DNA from: Histoplasma ohiense
Taxonomy: Eukaryota > Ascomycota > Eurotiomycetes > Onygenales > Ajellomycetaceae
DNA length: 64,000 nucleotides
Direction: 5' to 3'
Assembly: GCA_017607445.1 (NCBI GenBank)
Contig: JAEVHH010000002.1
Span: 3,711,501 to 3,775,500 of the forward strand
Part shown: positions 46,131 to 58,097 of the stretch, piece after piece
Position numbering within the stretch: position 1 is the first letter of the stretch
Layout: the number at the start of each line of letters is the position of its first letter
Made by a program: the position numbers and the translations under genes
Notes under the pieces: model-generated
Told to the model about the DNA's origin: nothing
Database searches by the model: none
Seen by the model: only the letters and a program-made list of their open reading frames with translations

Positions 46131-46311
46131 ATTTTTTAAAAAGAAAAAAAAAAAGACATAGCTCATTAAGTGTCTCGTAATGCGGGATATGTATCCTCCA
46201 AGGAAAGGCGTTCGCTGTAGCTTGACAAATGCAGTACTCGTGAATCAGATTCCGAACTTTTGTGTCACCACGCTGTATATTCCAAAAGGCCAAGAAGTTA
46301 TTTTCTAATAC
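45221..46311. other. 1.1-kb region between the Whi2-like gene and pex20
   Basis: Likely promoter and perhaps a 5' exon of the Whi2-like gene; contains a repeated GGACCGGACCGGAC patch near 45570. (ATTTTTT)n low-complexity DNA is at about 46099-46140. No separate gene is recognised. Confidence 0.4.
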
Positions 46312-47625
46312 CTAGACAGACCAATGTGCATCGGGAGTGTCATAGGGTACCCTTGATTTCGGATACAAAGATGTAGGTTGTTCGAAATACGTCGAGGGAC
46401 CGATTTCGTCGCCGGTTATGTTTTTTGTGCTATGTGGAGGAGTAGTAGCAGAACCCTCAGCATCGATTTGTTGAGGTCTTTTCTGTTCGGGGTAATATTG
46501 GCCACCGGGATGCAGGGCCTGTGTCGTCTAAAGTGCTCGTTAGTATGCAAGAATACGTGCCGTTTGCTTGCATGGGTCCATTGTCAAAAGTGTACCGGTG
46601 TCAACGCTCTCCTGCTTTTCCTAAAGAAAAGAAAGGGAAAGCGTTTACTTAAATATATATGTAAATTTGTACACTTGTATATTTATGGAAGGGTACTGAC
46701 TTGGCGGAATTCATCGCCGTCAGCGGTGACTTCGCGATCGCGGAGTTGCCGCATTAGTGCAAGGAAGTTGCTTTCTTTGAACTTCTGGCTCTGGTCATGA
46801 CTGACACTGTCGAGTAATTGTCCGGCCGTCCTTGCAAGCTCATCTGATTCATTCGACCCGTTAACTTGCGGTTGGATCGTGTCCGCACCTATTCTAACTG
46901 TCTGCTCAGCATCCGTTCGTTCTATGACTTCTCCGTTTTGCAACTGCCGTTCTTGAAGTTCCACCTCCGCTCGCACTTCCGCAAAAGCTGTTTCGAAAGC
47001 AGATTCATCAAATATTGCTTCTTCCTCATGACGCTGAAAATGGGATTGGGATTCATCTTGGTGCACTGGGTAGTCATTCATGACACCAAAACCCACCCCC
47101 CCTAGAGTTGGACCGTATCTAAAATGCGCCTGAGGTATTTGTATTTGGGTTGCTTCTGTTTGGGGTGTTTGAAAGGTGTTCTGCATAATTTCATTCTGCC
47201 AGCTGCTAGAAGAGGATTCTGCGCGAAATTGTTGAGGAGGTACATGTTGAGCCGGACTCGATATTTGTAGATTTTGGAAATCTGACGCCCATCCAGAATT
47301 CTCTGTATGATTGAAAGCCAAATGTTGTGGTGCTGGTCCCAAAATTGATGCAGGGTGTTGGATATCAGAGAGTGGAGCGCCGGAAACACCCGCTTCAAAG
47401 GCGTTGAAATCTCGGTCTAGAATACCTTCATTATGATTTTGTGACCGGAAGCCCTACATAATCAGTATTATGCAAATTCTATTATCTAGTTCAAAAACTT
47501 GGAAGACATACTTGAGCAGGCGAGTGGCGAGAAAGAATACGGTCTTGTTGAAGCGTTCTATCTACAGATGTATGTTTCTGGAAGCTCTGGAGAGCATTCG
47601 AAGGACCGCACAGCGCATCTGCCAT
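46312..47625 (-). CDS. pex20: Peroxin Pex20, PTS2 import co-receptor
   Basis: Three exons, join(46312..46527, 46701..47453, 47512..47625), 360 residues. Pex20 partners Pex7 to carry PTS2-tagged proteins to the peroxisomal docking complex in filamentous fungi and many yeasts. The N-terminus MADALCGPSNALQSFQKH carries the conserved Cys that is ubiquitinated for receptor recycling. A WxxxF Pex14/Pex13-binding motif is visible (GWASDFQNL). The Pex7-binding region SNFLALMRQLRDREVTADGDEF is near the end of exon 2, and the C-terminal exon begins ALHPGGQYYPE. Intron 2 ends with a perfect branch point (TACTAAC) 9 nt before the AG. An alternative extra exon near 46560-46620 is possible but breaks phase. 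Start and length fit the family. Confidence 0.9.
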
Positions 47626-48166
47626 GGTACCGTAACTTGGGGAAAAAAAAAATTTTTTTAAGAAAGACCGCTGAGGTGAGCGTGCCTAGATGGGAGGGAG
47701 AAGCAAAAGGAAAAAGGAAAAGAGTCGGGGATGGCAGGTATGAAGATATCAGATCCCTCTCGCGCCCAGCAACCAAGGTGATGCGATGGATATTATGCCT
47801 TCAATAGACATATACGGTACTCTAGGGCATGTATATACATATGCTCCTAGGATCTCGACCCTTCAGTATTGACTGCAAATATCTGTATATCCGGATATAG
47901 ACAATGATGTCCAAGTAGCGGAAGGAAGAAGAGGAGAGGGACATGAACAGCGGGCCGAGGCAAACTCACGTGGGATTGACGGCACTGCTGTAGTTCCGAA
48001 AAATGAAGCGTTTAGCGCCGCGTCTAGTTGGCGGCAGCCTAGCCGTAATAGCCGCCGACCATTAAACAACAGAGAGTGGCAAGGCATAACTATACTAGGA
48101 GTGTTTATACATGTGTATTCCAGATTGAAATTCCGCCCTGTCCAGCCATTTTATGTGACATCTAAA
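47626..48166. promoter_or_regulatory. Divergent promoter pex20/sec13
   Basis: 541 bp between the two start codons. A run of A and T near 47642-47661 lies just upstream of pex20. No named element is obvious. Confidence 0.4.
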
Positions 48167-49508
48167 ATGGTAAATATTTCTTCCACTCTTGTCCCAGTTT
48201 TTATCTGGTGCTTCTCTAACCTCCTCTATAGGCGCAAGTTATAACGAATTCTGGCCACGATGACATGATCGTATGTCCCTGCTCCCCAGCAAGCCTTATC
48301 TTCTCCCCCTTCCCCCCCTCCCCCCCGCGATCAGGCAGCGCATGTCTAACATATTGCCCGTCCATAGCATGATGCAGCTCTAGACTATTACGGTCGCAGA
48401 CTAGCAACATGTTCGTCAGACAAAACAATTAAGATTTTCGAAGTGGAAGGCGACTCCCACAGGCTGCTCGAGACACTGAAAGGGTATAGACCTCGCTTCC
48501 CCCAACTTTGCGACTGATTGACACCACCAATTACTAAAAAAAAATAAATATTGTGTTTTTTCTTCAAAAGCCACGAGGGAGCAGTATGGTGTATTGCATG
48601 GGTTCGTATAACCTGTTGAGGAAGCCCCTTTGCTTGAGACACCCAAACCTAACCCTGTAGCAAGGCACATCCCAAATTCGGAACAATCCTAGCCTCCTCC
48701 TCCTACGACGGCAAAGTCCTCATATGGCGCGAGCAAGCTCCTAGCACCGCCTCCGCCTCCACCGCCAGCACCTGGACAAAAGTTTTTGATTTCTCCCTGC
48801 ACACTGCCTCCGTCAACGGCATCTCTTGGGCTCCGCACGAGAGTGGCTGCCTGCTCGCCTGTGCCTCCTCCGACGGCAACGTCAGCGTACTTGAATTCAG
48901 CGACAATAGCTGGACGCACCAACTGTTCCACGCGCATGGCATGGGTGTCAATTCCGTCAGCTGGGCGCCCTCTGCCGCTCCTGGTTCCATCATCAGCACG
49001 ACCCCAAGCCCCGGACAGCTACGCAGGTTTGTAACGGGCGGGAGTGATAACCTTGCTAAGATATGGGAGTATAAGTATGTTGTCTTGTATTTCCTATTTA
49101 TTTATCACAACCTGAATTGCTCAAAGATTGCATACCATGAATATATATGTGTATATGTAGTTGGGCTAACCCAGCGAGAACAGCGCCGAAAACAAGACCT
49201 ACACAGTAACCAAGGTGCTGGAAGGCCACACAGACTGGGTACGTGACGTGGCCTGGTCACCAAGCATCCTCTCCAAATCCTACATCGCCTCCGCTTCCCA
49301 AGATAAAACCGTCCGCATCTGGACGTCCGATCCGTCAAACCCCAATGAGTGGACCAGCCAGCATCTCGAGTTTGACTGTGTGTTATGGCGTGTCAGCTGG
49401 AGTCTGAGCGGGAACGTCCTGGCTATCAGTGGTGGAGATAATAAAGTCAGTTTGTGGAAGGAGAATTTGAAGGGGCAGTGGGAGAAGGTGAAGGATATTG
49501 AGGACTGA
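48167..49508 (+). CDS. sec13: Sec13 WD-repeat protein (COPII coat, nuclear pore)
   Basis: Six exons, join(48167..48169, 48232..48270, 48368..48483, 48571..48601, 48665..49074, 49175..49508), 310 residues, all in phase. Sec13 forms the outer COPII cage with Sec31, the Y-shaped nuclear pore subcomplex and part of SEACAT. The reading AQVITNSGHDDMI|HDAALDYYGRRLATCSSDKT is diagnostic, followed by HEGAVWCIAW|AHPKFGTILASSSYDGKV, GVNSVSWAP, FVTGGSDNLAKIWEY and ASASQDKTVRIW: six WD blades, with the seventh supplied by partners. Exon 1 consists only of the ATG, followed directly by GTAAAT; exon 2 is 39 nt and exon 4 is 31 nt. Length matches the family exactly. Confidence 0.93.
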
Positions 49509-50009
49509 GTTTAGTTATAACAAGGGGGCTCTGTTTTGTTCGTTTCTCTTTCCCCTCTAATATAGCTGGGCGTACGTCTTATGTTCATATATTTATTTCC
49601 TATTGTGGTTTTCGTCCATGCGCGAACAAAGATTTGCTTGTTACCCGTTTCTTCTCAAGCAGAGGGCATTGTTAAAAATCAAAAATTCATATGTCTGCGG
49701 GTTACATACCTTGGCGGAAAGGGAGAGATCAACCATACGTTTACTTGAAAATCGCTTTATATTCCAAGGAAGAATAATTGATACGGATCGCCATTTACCA
49801 TACCCCTCAGTGTCCAAAATGCAGCCTTTCGCAAGGAAACCATTTACGAAGTAATAACAAGAAGAAAAAAGCAGGATGAATGTGTTTTAGGGTAATCGAT
49901 AGTTACCCTGATAACCACTCTTTCTTCAACCTCTTTCCCTGAATTTCACCTCACCTCCAGGCGATCCTTTCTCCCCTACTGCCATTTAAAAAAAAAAAAA
50001 AAATTAAAA
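49509..50009. other. Convergent 3' flanks of sec13 and the F-box gene
   Basis: 500 bp without a gene; ends in an A run at about 49988-50003. Confidence 0.45.
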
Positions 50010-51864
50010 TCAAACCGTCCAAAAAATAAACGGTCCCTCCTCCACCTCCACCTCCGCCATCATATTCCTCCACCTACCCATCATAATACCTCCCCCAGGT
50101 AGAATCACGCCGTCATACCCAAAGGCCCAAAGGAAATCCACCGTAGTCCAGCTCCACGGCAACCACTCTTCCTCCTCACTCTCCCCTTCATTACCACTGT
50201 TAAATCCGTTTCCATTGCCATTGCCATCAACTGCAGAGACAAAAAATTCCGGGTTAATTTCATAGATGATAAAGCATATTCGACGCCAGCCAGGGATGCC
50301 AGCCTGGGCTGGGCAGGTTTCTGTGAAGCCCCGGATAGGGTGGGAGCGAGGGTTTTCGTTCTTGTTGTTGTTGACGTTGGTGTTGTCATTGGCATGGTAG
50401 TGATGGTGATGGCCATCGAGAGATTGGGTACCGCGGAAGTACGTACGGATGGGGATTCGATGTAAGGATTTATGGGATAGGCTTCGTTGAAGATGGGGAA
50501 CCACACGTTCGTCATGGTTGTGGAGATTTCAAGTAGCTTGTATTGTAGATATTATTAGTTATCTTGTGCGTTTATGATGAGTTTTATGACGTGTGAGATA
50601 TGGTTTTAGTTTCACGAACTTGAATTTAATTCAGTGGAGGAGAGAACAATACCAGTGCACAAGTACTATCCCAGTGACTGGCTAAATCTGCGCAGGTCTG
50701 CCGCTCCTGCAAGTCCTCGAATGTCGTTGGAAGGGGATGGATGCATGCTTGTGTCTGTTAGCTCTAAAGGATCCCTAGACGTTCTATAATGGATAAAAGG
50801 AGAATGAGAAGGGGAAAGCGGGAATTGGGGAAGAGGAAGAAACATTAACGAGGATGGAGAATAGGTACAATAATATCCCAACCAACATATACACAGGCTC
50901 TCCCTACTCCCAAGACCCTCCTCCCAAGTCTTCGGCCTCAGAATTTCCGGCAGGTTATGATACGTCCTATAGAACGTATCCTCATCTGGGTTCGTGAGGT
51001 GCCGTTTCCAGAAATTTCGAATATGTAGAACCTGGTATAGGTCAATGGATTCGCCATCATCAGACGCAGTAATAGACGGGGCTGTTGTCGACGAGTCGCA
51101 TGCATATACAATCCTCAAATCATAGTCTGTTCGCAACGAGCAGAAGGAAAGCCGAAGGTCTAGAGCTAGATATGTCGCGGCCAGTTGGATGGCAAGATAT
51201 GACCTACTTAGGGGTTTTGGGCAATCCAAGCGATCGCCAATTATGGGATGATTGAGGATATCAGAGCTCATAATAGCGCCTTTGATTCGAGCGTGATTTC
51301 GAGAAACACATTTGTCATGAACTTGCTGGTGTGGCCAGGTGGTGTAGGGGGATTCTGCGGAAGAATTAGGCGCACGCTTTTGAAGAAAAAGGGCGGGATG
51401 GCTAAGGCCAGTTCAGACAGTTACATACCAACAAGTAACATAGTCAAAACACTCAGCCACAGTTTCTCCTTCATTCCTTCCTCGGTTTGAAAAGAAGGTG
51501 TCTGAGCCAGAATAATACTGCGCACTTTGTATTCTATCCTAACCTCTTCAGAAGACTTATCTGGAGGCGGGTGGTCATATTTGTCTAGAAAACGTGCCCT
51601 CCAAACACCAGAATTGGGTGGGATAATGACCTGGGCAAAATACCGACAGGTACGGGCCATCCGACATAGATCTGAGTCATTTGGGACGAGCACGGCAATC
51701 ATTTGAATCAATTTGTGGTCTCTACATGTCAGTAGGTCGTAAAAGCGAAATCCGTACATATCAATCAGTTCAAATATCGATACCTCTCTCGGCAAGTCCA
51801 CCAGGCCAGTCCCTGTCTTCGACATCACGGTCCCTCGGTCGACTCGATCCAAGCTTTCATTCAT
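50010..51864 (-). pseudogene. F-box-like protein gene, probably frameshifted near the 3' end
   Basis: Reads as a member of a lineage-expanded fungal F-box family. Exon 1 (51429-51864; MNESLDRVDRG) has a leucine-rich F-box-like start (GLVDLPREVSIFELIDMYGF) and ARTCRYFAQVIIPPNSGVWRARFLDKY. Exon 2 (50869-51354) follows in phase (V|ESPYTTWPHQQV) and contains LSRSYLAIQLAATYLALDLR. Exon 3 (about 50667-50747) gives CIHPLPTTFEDLQERQTCAD. The last part has VWFPIFNEAYPINPYIESPS in one frame and RTYFRGTQS through GIPGWRRICF to the closing GYDGVILPGGGIMMGRW...GPFIFW in another. The break is at GTACGTAC (50439-50446), explained by loss of one GTAC unit. The exon 3-4 junction is also unresolved. A short intron starting at GTACGT could bridge the break, but would remove the conserved YFRGTQ block. 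Confidence 0.6.
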
Positions 51865-54480
51865 GGGTTCTTCGAGGGGGTGGTACTCAAGCAGAAGAGC
51901 ATAAGGGTCGAGCGGCGCGTCACACCCAGTGGCTGAAATGAACGATAAAAGAGTCAACGGAAAAAGCACACAAGAGTGAATCGCCACGAGAGCACGCTCA
52001 CGGCTAAGGAACTGATAAAATCAATCCATAAAACACAAGCTCACTACACTATCCGATGCTTGGACCACTAAGAGGACTCTGGAATCGTTGAGAGGAGCAT
52101 CCCCCATGGCCAGTCTGACAGTGCATTTTGGCGCGGTAGATATATCTGGCTGGGGGTTTCAAAAGAGCTCCGATCCGTTCAAAGGGACGAATTCAGTACT
52201 GAGAGTGGGCAATTGATGCCAGATAAAGTATCGCAGTACCCCTTGGAGAGGCCCAAAATCAAAAGCTGACTCGAAAGCTGAACGAAAACAAAAATAGAGA
52301 AGTGAGCTTCTCATATCGTCAATGGCTTCAGTGTTCCTCAGTGAGGAGTGGTCATCTCATGGATCTTTGTTATTCTGTCCAAGATGTTAGCCTGAGAGCG
52401 GAAATAAAATAAATGCGATAAAACAAATCAATGGTCCAGAATAAGAGCTCCTTCTCAGTTGTATTCTGTGAGTGAGCCGAGGCGGTTGCTGGGGAGGCGA
52501 GAGGATGAGGGAGATGGATAGGGGTGAATCCTTGATTGGACATCGGCCCTGGAATTGGGCATAACAAAAACAAAATAAAACTGGAAGTGCATTAATCAAT
52601 TGGTGAATGTTCAGTTGATTTTTAATCGAAAATAAAGAGATCTAAATCTGTGAGCCGGTTACACTTCTGAAGGGCGAGAAAGCATCACCTACCTTCATTG
52701 AGCTTGGATCTCCCTACGTGGGAACAAAACAAAACATGTTTCATCAAAAAGAGATTTGCGCCATGATGCATGAAAGAATCTTTAGTTCCATCCGCCTGAA
52801 GCTGCTGTCCAGTCGGGTTGCCTGTCATCACCTATCTTCAGAGCCCACATCGACCATCCTCCAGGTCGAAGAAGAAGTCGAGGAGGTTGTTGAAAGAGAT
52901 AGATTATACCAAAATTAGAGCTTTAGAATACTCTAAATGTTATCTAAGCTTTTGCATCAGAGAGAAAGCAGCCATCAACATATATATTGCTAAATTCAGA
53001 AATCAGCACATCTTCATTCAGCAAGGTAGACAGAAAAATAAATTACTATTAAAATATATCAGATTTGTATAGAAATCACAGCTGATGTGGTTATTGTGTG
53101 TTGCTGCCACTTATTTTCCTGTTTTAACCCAATTAGCGGGGTGGTTTTCTCTCGTTAGAGTTGCCGATGTGCCATACAGATTGTGTGATTATTTGACGGA
53201 GAAGACGAGGAACAAGTAGATGATGGCTTTGTTGAAATGTGCTGGTGATGTATGGAGTATATACAGCTGTTCTATTGCAGCCAACTCCAGGTCTGGCATG
53301 TAGACTTGGATCTCTACCTGACCTGGCAGGGCTGTCGTGAACAGCTTGGATCTACGCTGGGCTCCAGATCTGGGGCGTTGAACTTGGACTACATCGTAAG
53401 TCTGTCTATGGACCCAGGTCGGCTTTCGATCGCCCGTCTAAGCCTTTTCAGATAGTTCCAGTGAAAGATTATTCCCAATCTCAACCCTCCCTTGGCGTTC
53501 TCAAAGTTACGTGCTCCATAAAGAGGACAGTCCAGGGACCTGGCATTTTAATTCAAACCTCGTCTCACTTTTGCTTTTTTCATGTCAAACTCTATACACA
53601 ACGAACAAGAGAGAAAGGGTGGGAGAGAGGTGGAGAAAAAGAAAAAGGAAAGAAAATAACACCAACCATGAATAAGTCGGGAAAGAAATGTCAGCTGAAG
53701 TTGAGAGGTGACCGGATGGTGCATTGGAATAAACAAATAATAGCCACAGTGCAGCCCTACCCAAGCTCATGCACCGAACCTACTATCTACCCAACACCCC
53801 TTTTTCAATTCCCCCAAGGACCCCTTGGCCTCTTTTTAAAGGATAGGACATCACAAAGAGGAAAAGGAATAAAGGAATACCCCCCATACTCATATTACCG
53901 TGTCGTACATCAAAAGAAAAAAAGAATATAAAAAAGACACACGGGCTTGCTTTTAATTTGTCAACATCATTTCTTCCTTCGTTTCTTTGCTTTCATGGCC
54001 GTAGTCTGACATGCAGAGTTTAATCAAACGATCTTGGGACAGACGAGAGATGGAAACCAAGAGAAATACAATCAAGAAACATATGAAGAGAAGTCAAAGA
54101 GGGAAAGGAAGTGGGAAGCTGAAGATGAGGAGAAAAAGACAAACTTAATTTATAGTGTGCATCCCATGACAAGACAGGACCCCGAAGGGCTGAAAGGGAA
54201 AATTAAACCCAGTATACCCATACAAAAAAAAAAGGAAAAGAAAAAAAAAAAAAGAAAAAAAAAAGAAACCCTAAACGAGAAATACCAAAAAGGGAAATTA
54301 ATGAGTGATGGCAAATGCAAATCTGCCAGGGAAAAGAAAAATTGTAAAAAGGCACAAACCCAAAACTATTTCATCAGTGCATAATAGGGTATTTTGGTGT
54401 TTCCCAAACGTTGCCGTTTATCATAGTCATTCAATCAAAACAAGCATAAAGCGACGCGACGTGATTTTCGGGGGTGTCGG
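51865..54480. other. 2.6-kb region between the F-box gene and the large Ser-rich gene
   Basis: No gene is supported. Frames at 53461-53931 and 54034-54384 (+) are A-rich and Lys/Glu-rich by base composition only. An A-rich purine tract runs from about 54220 to 54270. Confidence 0.4.
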
Positions 54481-57400
54481 TCATACAACAGTCATTGCCA
54501 TACGTTCACAGCCGTCATTTTTGTTGTGTGTAGTGCTGTGTGCGGCAATACTCCGATATCCATTTGTGTTTTTCGACCGGGCCAATCCCGGAAGACAGCG
54601 TGAAGACTCAGTATCACTTTGTGGCCGGGTAAACATTTGGCTAAATGGGGGGTCTTGGGGGCGACAGTTAGTTTCAGTTTCAGAACCCATGCACACTCCC
54701 TCAGCCTTGCGGACAACTTCCTTAAGGGACCTTGTAACGACGCCGGCTCGAATAACAAGGTCACGCAGTGACTGGGTGTCAAATGGTAGTTTCTGATGTG
54801 GGTCTGTGCTGGATGCAATGTTCTCCGTGCCCTGGAGACTGCGTTTTTGGTGTATCGTGTCAAGAACAAATTTGGCTTTCAAAGAAGAGTCTGTTCTTGG
54901 TCGAGGAGGCGGGGCTATACTAGGATTCGGGTTTATTTTCTTGGAGAGCGGTGATCGACGAGTATCATTATTCGTACGGCCAGATTGGTCGTTAGTTATT
55001 CCATTAGAAAAGAAATCGTCATCTGAATCTTCAATGCTAAAAGTGGTTGATGGTAGTTGGTGCTGTGTGCTATGGTTTCCCTCGTCTTCGTCATCATCCT
55101 CTAATGTAGCCAGGTTAATAATGCCCTTAGCTTCTCTCCACAGCTCGTTAGACGGGCCATCAAGAATGTTTAAGGCACCCGCACGGGTGTGGAGTCGTTT
55201 GAGTTCCTCCACAAGTAATGTTAATTCTTGAACATGCCCAAACTGGCCATGAACGCTAGCTTGACGCTCCATAATGGCCTTTGGTACCTTCATGCCTGGA
55301 TTTGATGGTAGCTGGTTCAACTGTACATCATTCCCTTTCGACTCATCTTGTTTATCAGAATCCTCGAACTCAAAGTCGCCATCCCAGTCCTCGCTCACAC
55401 CTTTATTCCCTAAGCCCCATGTGCCGAATTTCGGAATGGATTGATGTGCATTATCTGAGAGTGATGGCTCCCGCGCAATTGGTACGCTTTGACTTCTAAG
55501 GTGCACAGCACTACCACAACGGCGCGTTACAGTACGACCTCCGCGTGTGTCAGGAACCTGTTTGCCGTGAACCGTTTTGGGGCGAAACTCAGAGCTCCGT
55601 ACGTCTTTATCGTTTCGCTGTTGTTCTGACCAGTCAAAGAGCGAAACTCGCGCCTCTCTACCAGAAGTTCCGTCAAGCGTAATAGATGAATGGGAACAGT
55701 CTATTCTTGGCCGGAGCGCTATCAAACCTTGAAGAGGAGAAGGGCTAGAACTCGATCCAACATAGGATGGTAATTGCTCATCCCCGTTGCCCATGGGCTC
55801 TATATCATCTAGGCTATTCCATTCAATGGGGCCATCATTGGAAATTTCCGTAGAACTCGACGCGAACGAGTTGGGCCGCTGTACAGACTCTTGCGTGAGC
55901 AGTAAGATCTGAGGTTCATCAGCAGATAATGAGGGGCTATCGTGAATATTAGGGTCAACATCATGGAGGGCGTTTAATCGATTGGAAACTGCGTTAGGAG
56001 TTAGGTTCTCAAGGACATTGACAGTTTCGCAGGTAAGTTCCGATGGTGATGGCTTATCGAATATCGTTTCGATGGGCGGGCCACGGTGAGCTGGAGGGTT
56101 GCCCACACCCACACGGGTAGGAAGGGAATCAAATGCTGTCTCACTTTGGAAATCAGTCTCATCTTCATCCCCTGAGCTGAATATTCGTGTGTCATTGTCT
56201 GAGCCAACCAAGGTGGAAGCCGGGTCAGAGGTAGCTGCAGAAAGTCTTTGGCTTTTGGGACGGCTGGAGCAGGAAGAAAAAGTGTTTCCGGAAGGATTAA
56301 GCGACTGCTCCCCTGATGATGACCGGGATCTGGGATCTAAAGGTAGGTCGCACCAGATCTGTCCAAGGGGAAACTCGCCACGGAGTTCTGCAAATTGCGG
56401 GCGCCGGCGGAGGCGAGATTTCGGGAAGTTGTTTTCTGAGACTATAGGGTTAAGTTGGTTGAGAGTGAATTCTATTGGCGAAGAAGACGATCGACGCCTG
56501 AACAGATCTACATCAGTGACTGGTCTCCTTTTCCGAAGCCGCATTGAGTTTACACCTAACCCCTCAAGTTTAGCGGCTAGATCGTCCGAGAGCTGATCGG
56601 GTTCTATGGAGCACTCCTTGGGAAACGAAAACCCACGACGGCGCCCCAGATTTCCCTGGGCTGAGGATTTCCATGAACCCGGCGAAGTTCCTGTTTCTCT
56701 TTCACCAACAGAAATGGGGTGCTGCGGACTCCGCTCACCTATTGGTATAGGTTGAGTAGCTGAGTCAATTGGAATTGTGTCATCGTGGTTAATACAAGCT
56801 CTAGTCTGGTCGTGTCTATATGTGTGATTGGGGTTATCACGCGTAATGGAGGATGAAAGAAGTAATGTAGGGACAACACCAGGTTCTGGTACGAGCCGAC
56901 GAGGGGAACGATCTCTATGTCTTGCGGACGGACGCCGTCTAATCTCCGGAGAATAGGGATATTCAGACCGGAAGTATGGTCTCCAAGTCCCATTCGTTGA
57001 ATCAAACGTTTCTGACGGCGTCTGTTTGGGAGGGTAAAGGGGGGAATATGGAGGTTCCAATTGCATGCGGCTGTCGGTGGACGACTGTTGTCTCATATTT
57101 GCAAGTCTCTGGTGGCTAGTGGCTGGTCGCCGTAGAAGTGGAGCGGGTGCTGCGAGAGATCCGGATCCCGTCCCCTGCAAATGGGAATTTGCTAGGACAC
57201 GCTGTGATGAGGATCGTTTAACCAACTTATTGGGTGCTTGATCCATGCGGAAAGGAGAAGAGAAGAAGGGACTCGTGGACCCACTGAGAGATGGCGAGTC
57301 CGGCCGCGAACCTGAGAGAGGGCTGTCGTTTTGAGATGAAGATATTATGGAGAGGCGCCGTAGCCAAGATGAAGACGGCCTTCCCGTAGGGGATGCTACT

Positions 57401-58097
57401 TGAGGCTCAATTGTAGAATCATCACCAGACATAACAGACAAAGGGAGGGGCCCCACATAAGTTCGACGACGCGGACGAGTCCTTGGGGCTTCTTGTGGTA
57501 TATCTTTTACCGGGTGTGCTGTATCTGGACTGCTCCTTGAGAAATCATCCACTGGCTTGGGAGGAGGAATATGGGAAGTTGCTGGCCTATGCGCATTGGA
57601 AGACGAACGAGTAGGCAATGCATCAGCCGGGGACGACGACATATCTAGGACACGGGCCAAAGGAGAAGAATAACTGTTTCGAAAGATAGAACGTCGCCGC
57701 TTGGGAGCGGGCGGTGGAGGTTGTGGTTGGCTCGCCTCGTTCCTGCCCAGGGCGAAGCCCGTGGCGGCGATTCCAACTGTGCCAATTGCACAGAGCTGTA
57801 GGTCGCGGCAAGAGTAATCAGCAGGGAGTCTAATGTACGAACATATGTATATTTGATGCATATTGAGTGTACATATTGCGTTGCGTTGCGTGTATTGTGT
57901 GTGTGTATGAGATACGCTGATTGATTGATCAGGGGACAAACAACCAGGGGTGTCTGTCGGTCAAGATTCCACCAACAACACCGCCAAAAACACACCACAA
58001 ACAACAGCAATAGTAGTAGCAGTATGGAAAATGTAAACATAGCAAAGGGCAATTGGGAGGAGGCCGAAATGGAGCTCACCGTCGACACATGTTCCAT
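54481..58097 (-). CDS. Large uncharacterised Ser/Pro-rich protein with N-terminal hydrophobic segment
   Basis: Two exons, join(54481..57795, 58080..58097), about 1110 residues; family not recognised. The first exon is 18 nt (MEHVST) and splices in phase 0 to LCAIGTVGIAATGFALGRNE, which makes a single hydrophobic segment at the extreme N-terminus, so the protein may be membrane-anchored with its bulk in the cytosol. The rest is mostly disordered and rich in Ser, Pro and Arg, with likely phosphosites. Ordered-looking islands near the C-terminus are GTWGLGNKGVSEDWDGDFEFEDSD and the helix QELTLLVEELKRLHTRAGALNILDG...ELWREAKGIINLATLEDD. Such a W-D-x-D-F-E-F block is seen in some fungal septation or polarity proteins; I do not assign it. 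The 284-nt intron is longer than its neighbours' introns, and the 5' exon is inferred. Confidence 0.72.

Noticed and set aside
46540..46625. Possible extra exon between exons 2 and 3 of pex20
   Set aside because: It would need a poor donor and breaks phase, whereas direct splicing to 46527 uses a perfect TACTAAC branch point and keeps phase.
53461..54384. Lys/Glu-rich frames on the plus strand
   Set aside because: They arise from purine-rich low-complexity DNA; no start context, motif or codon bias supports coding.
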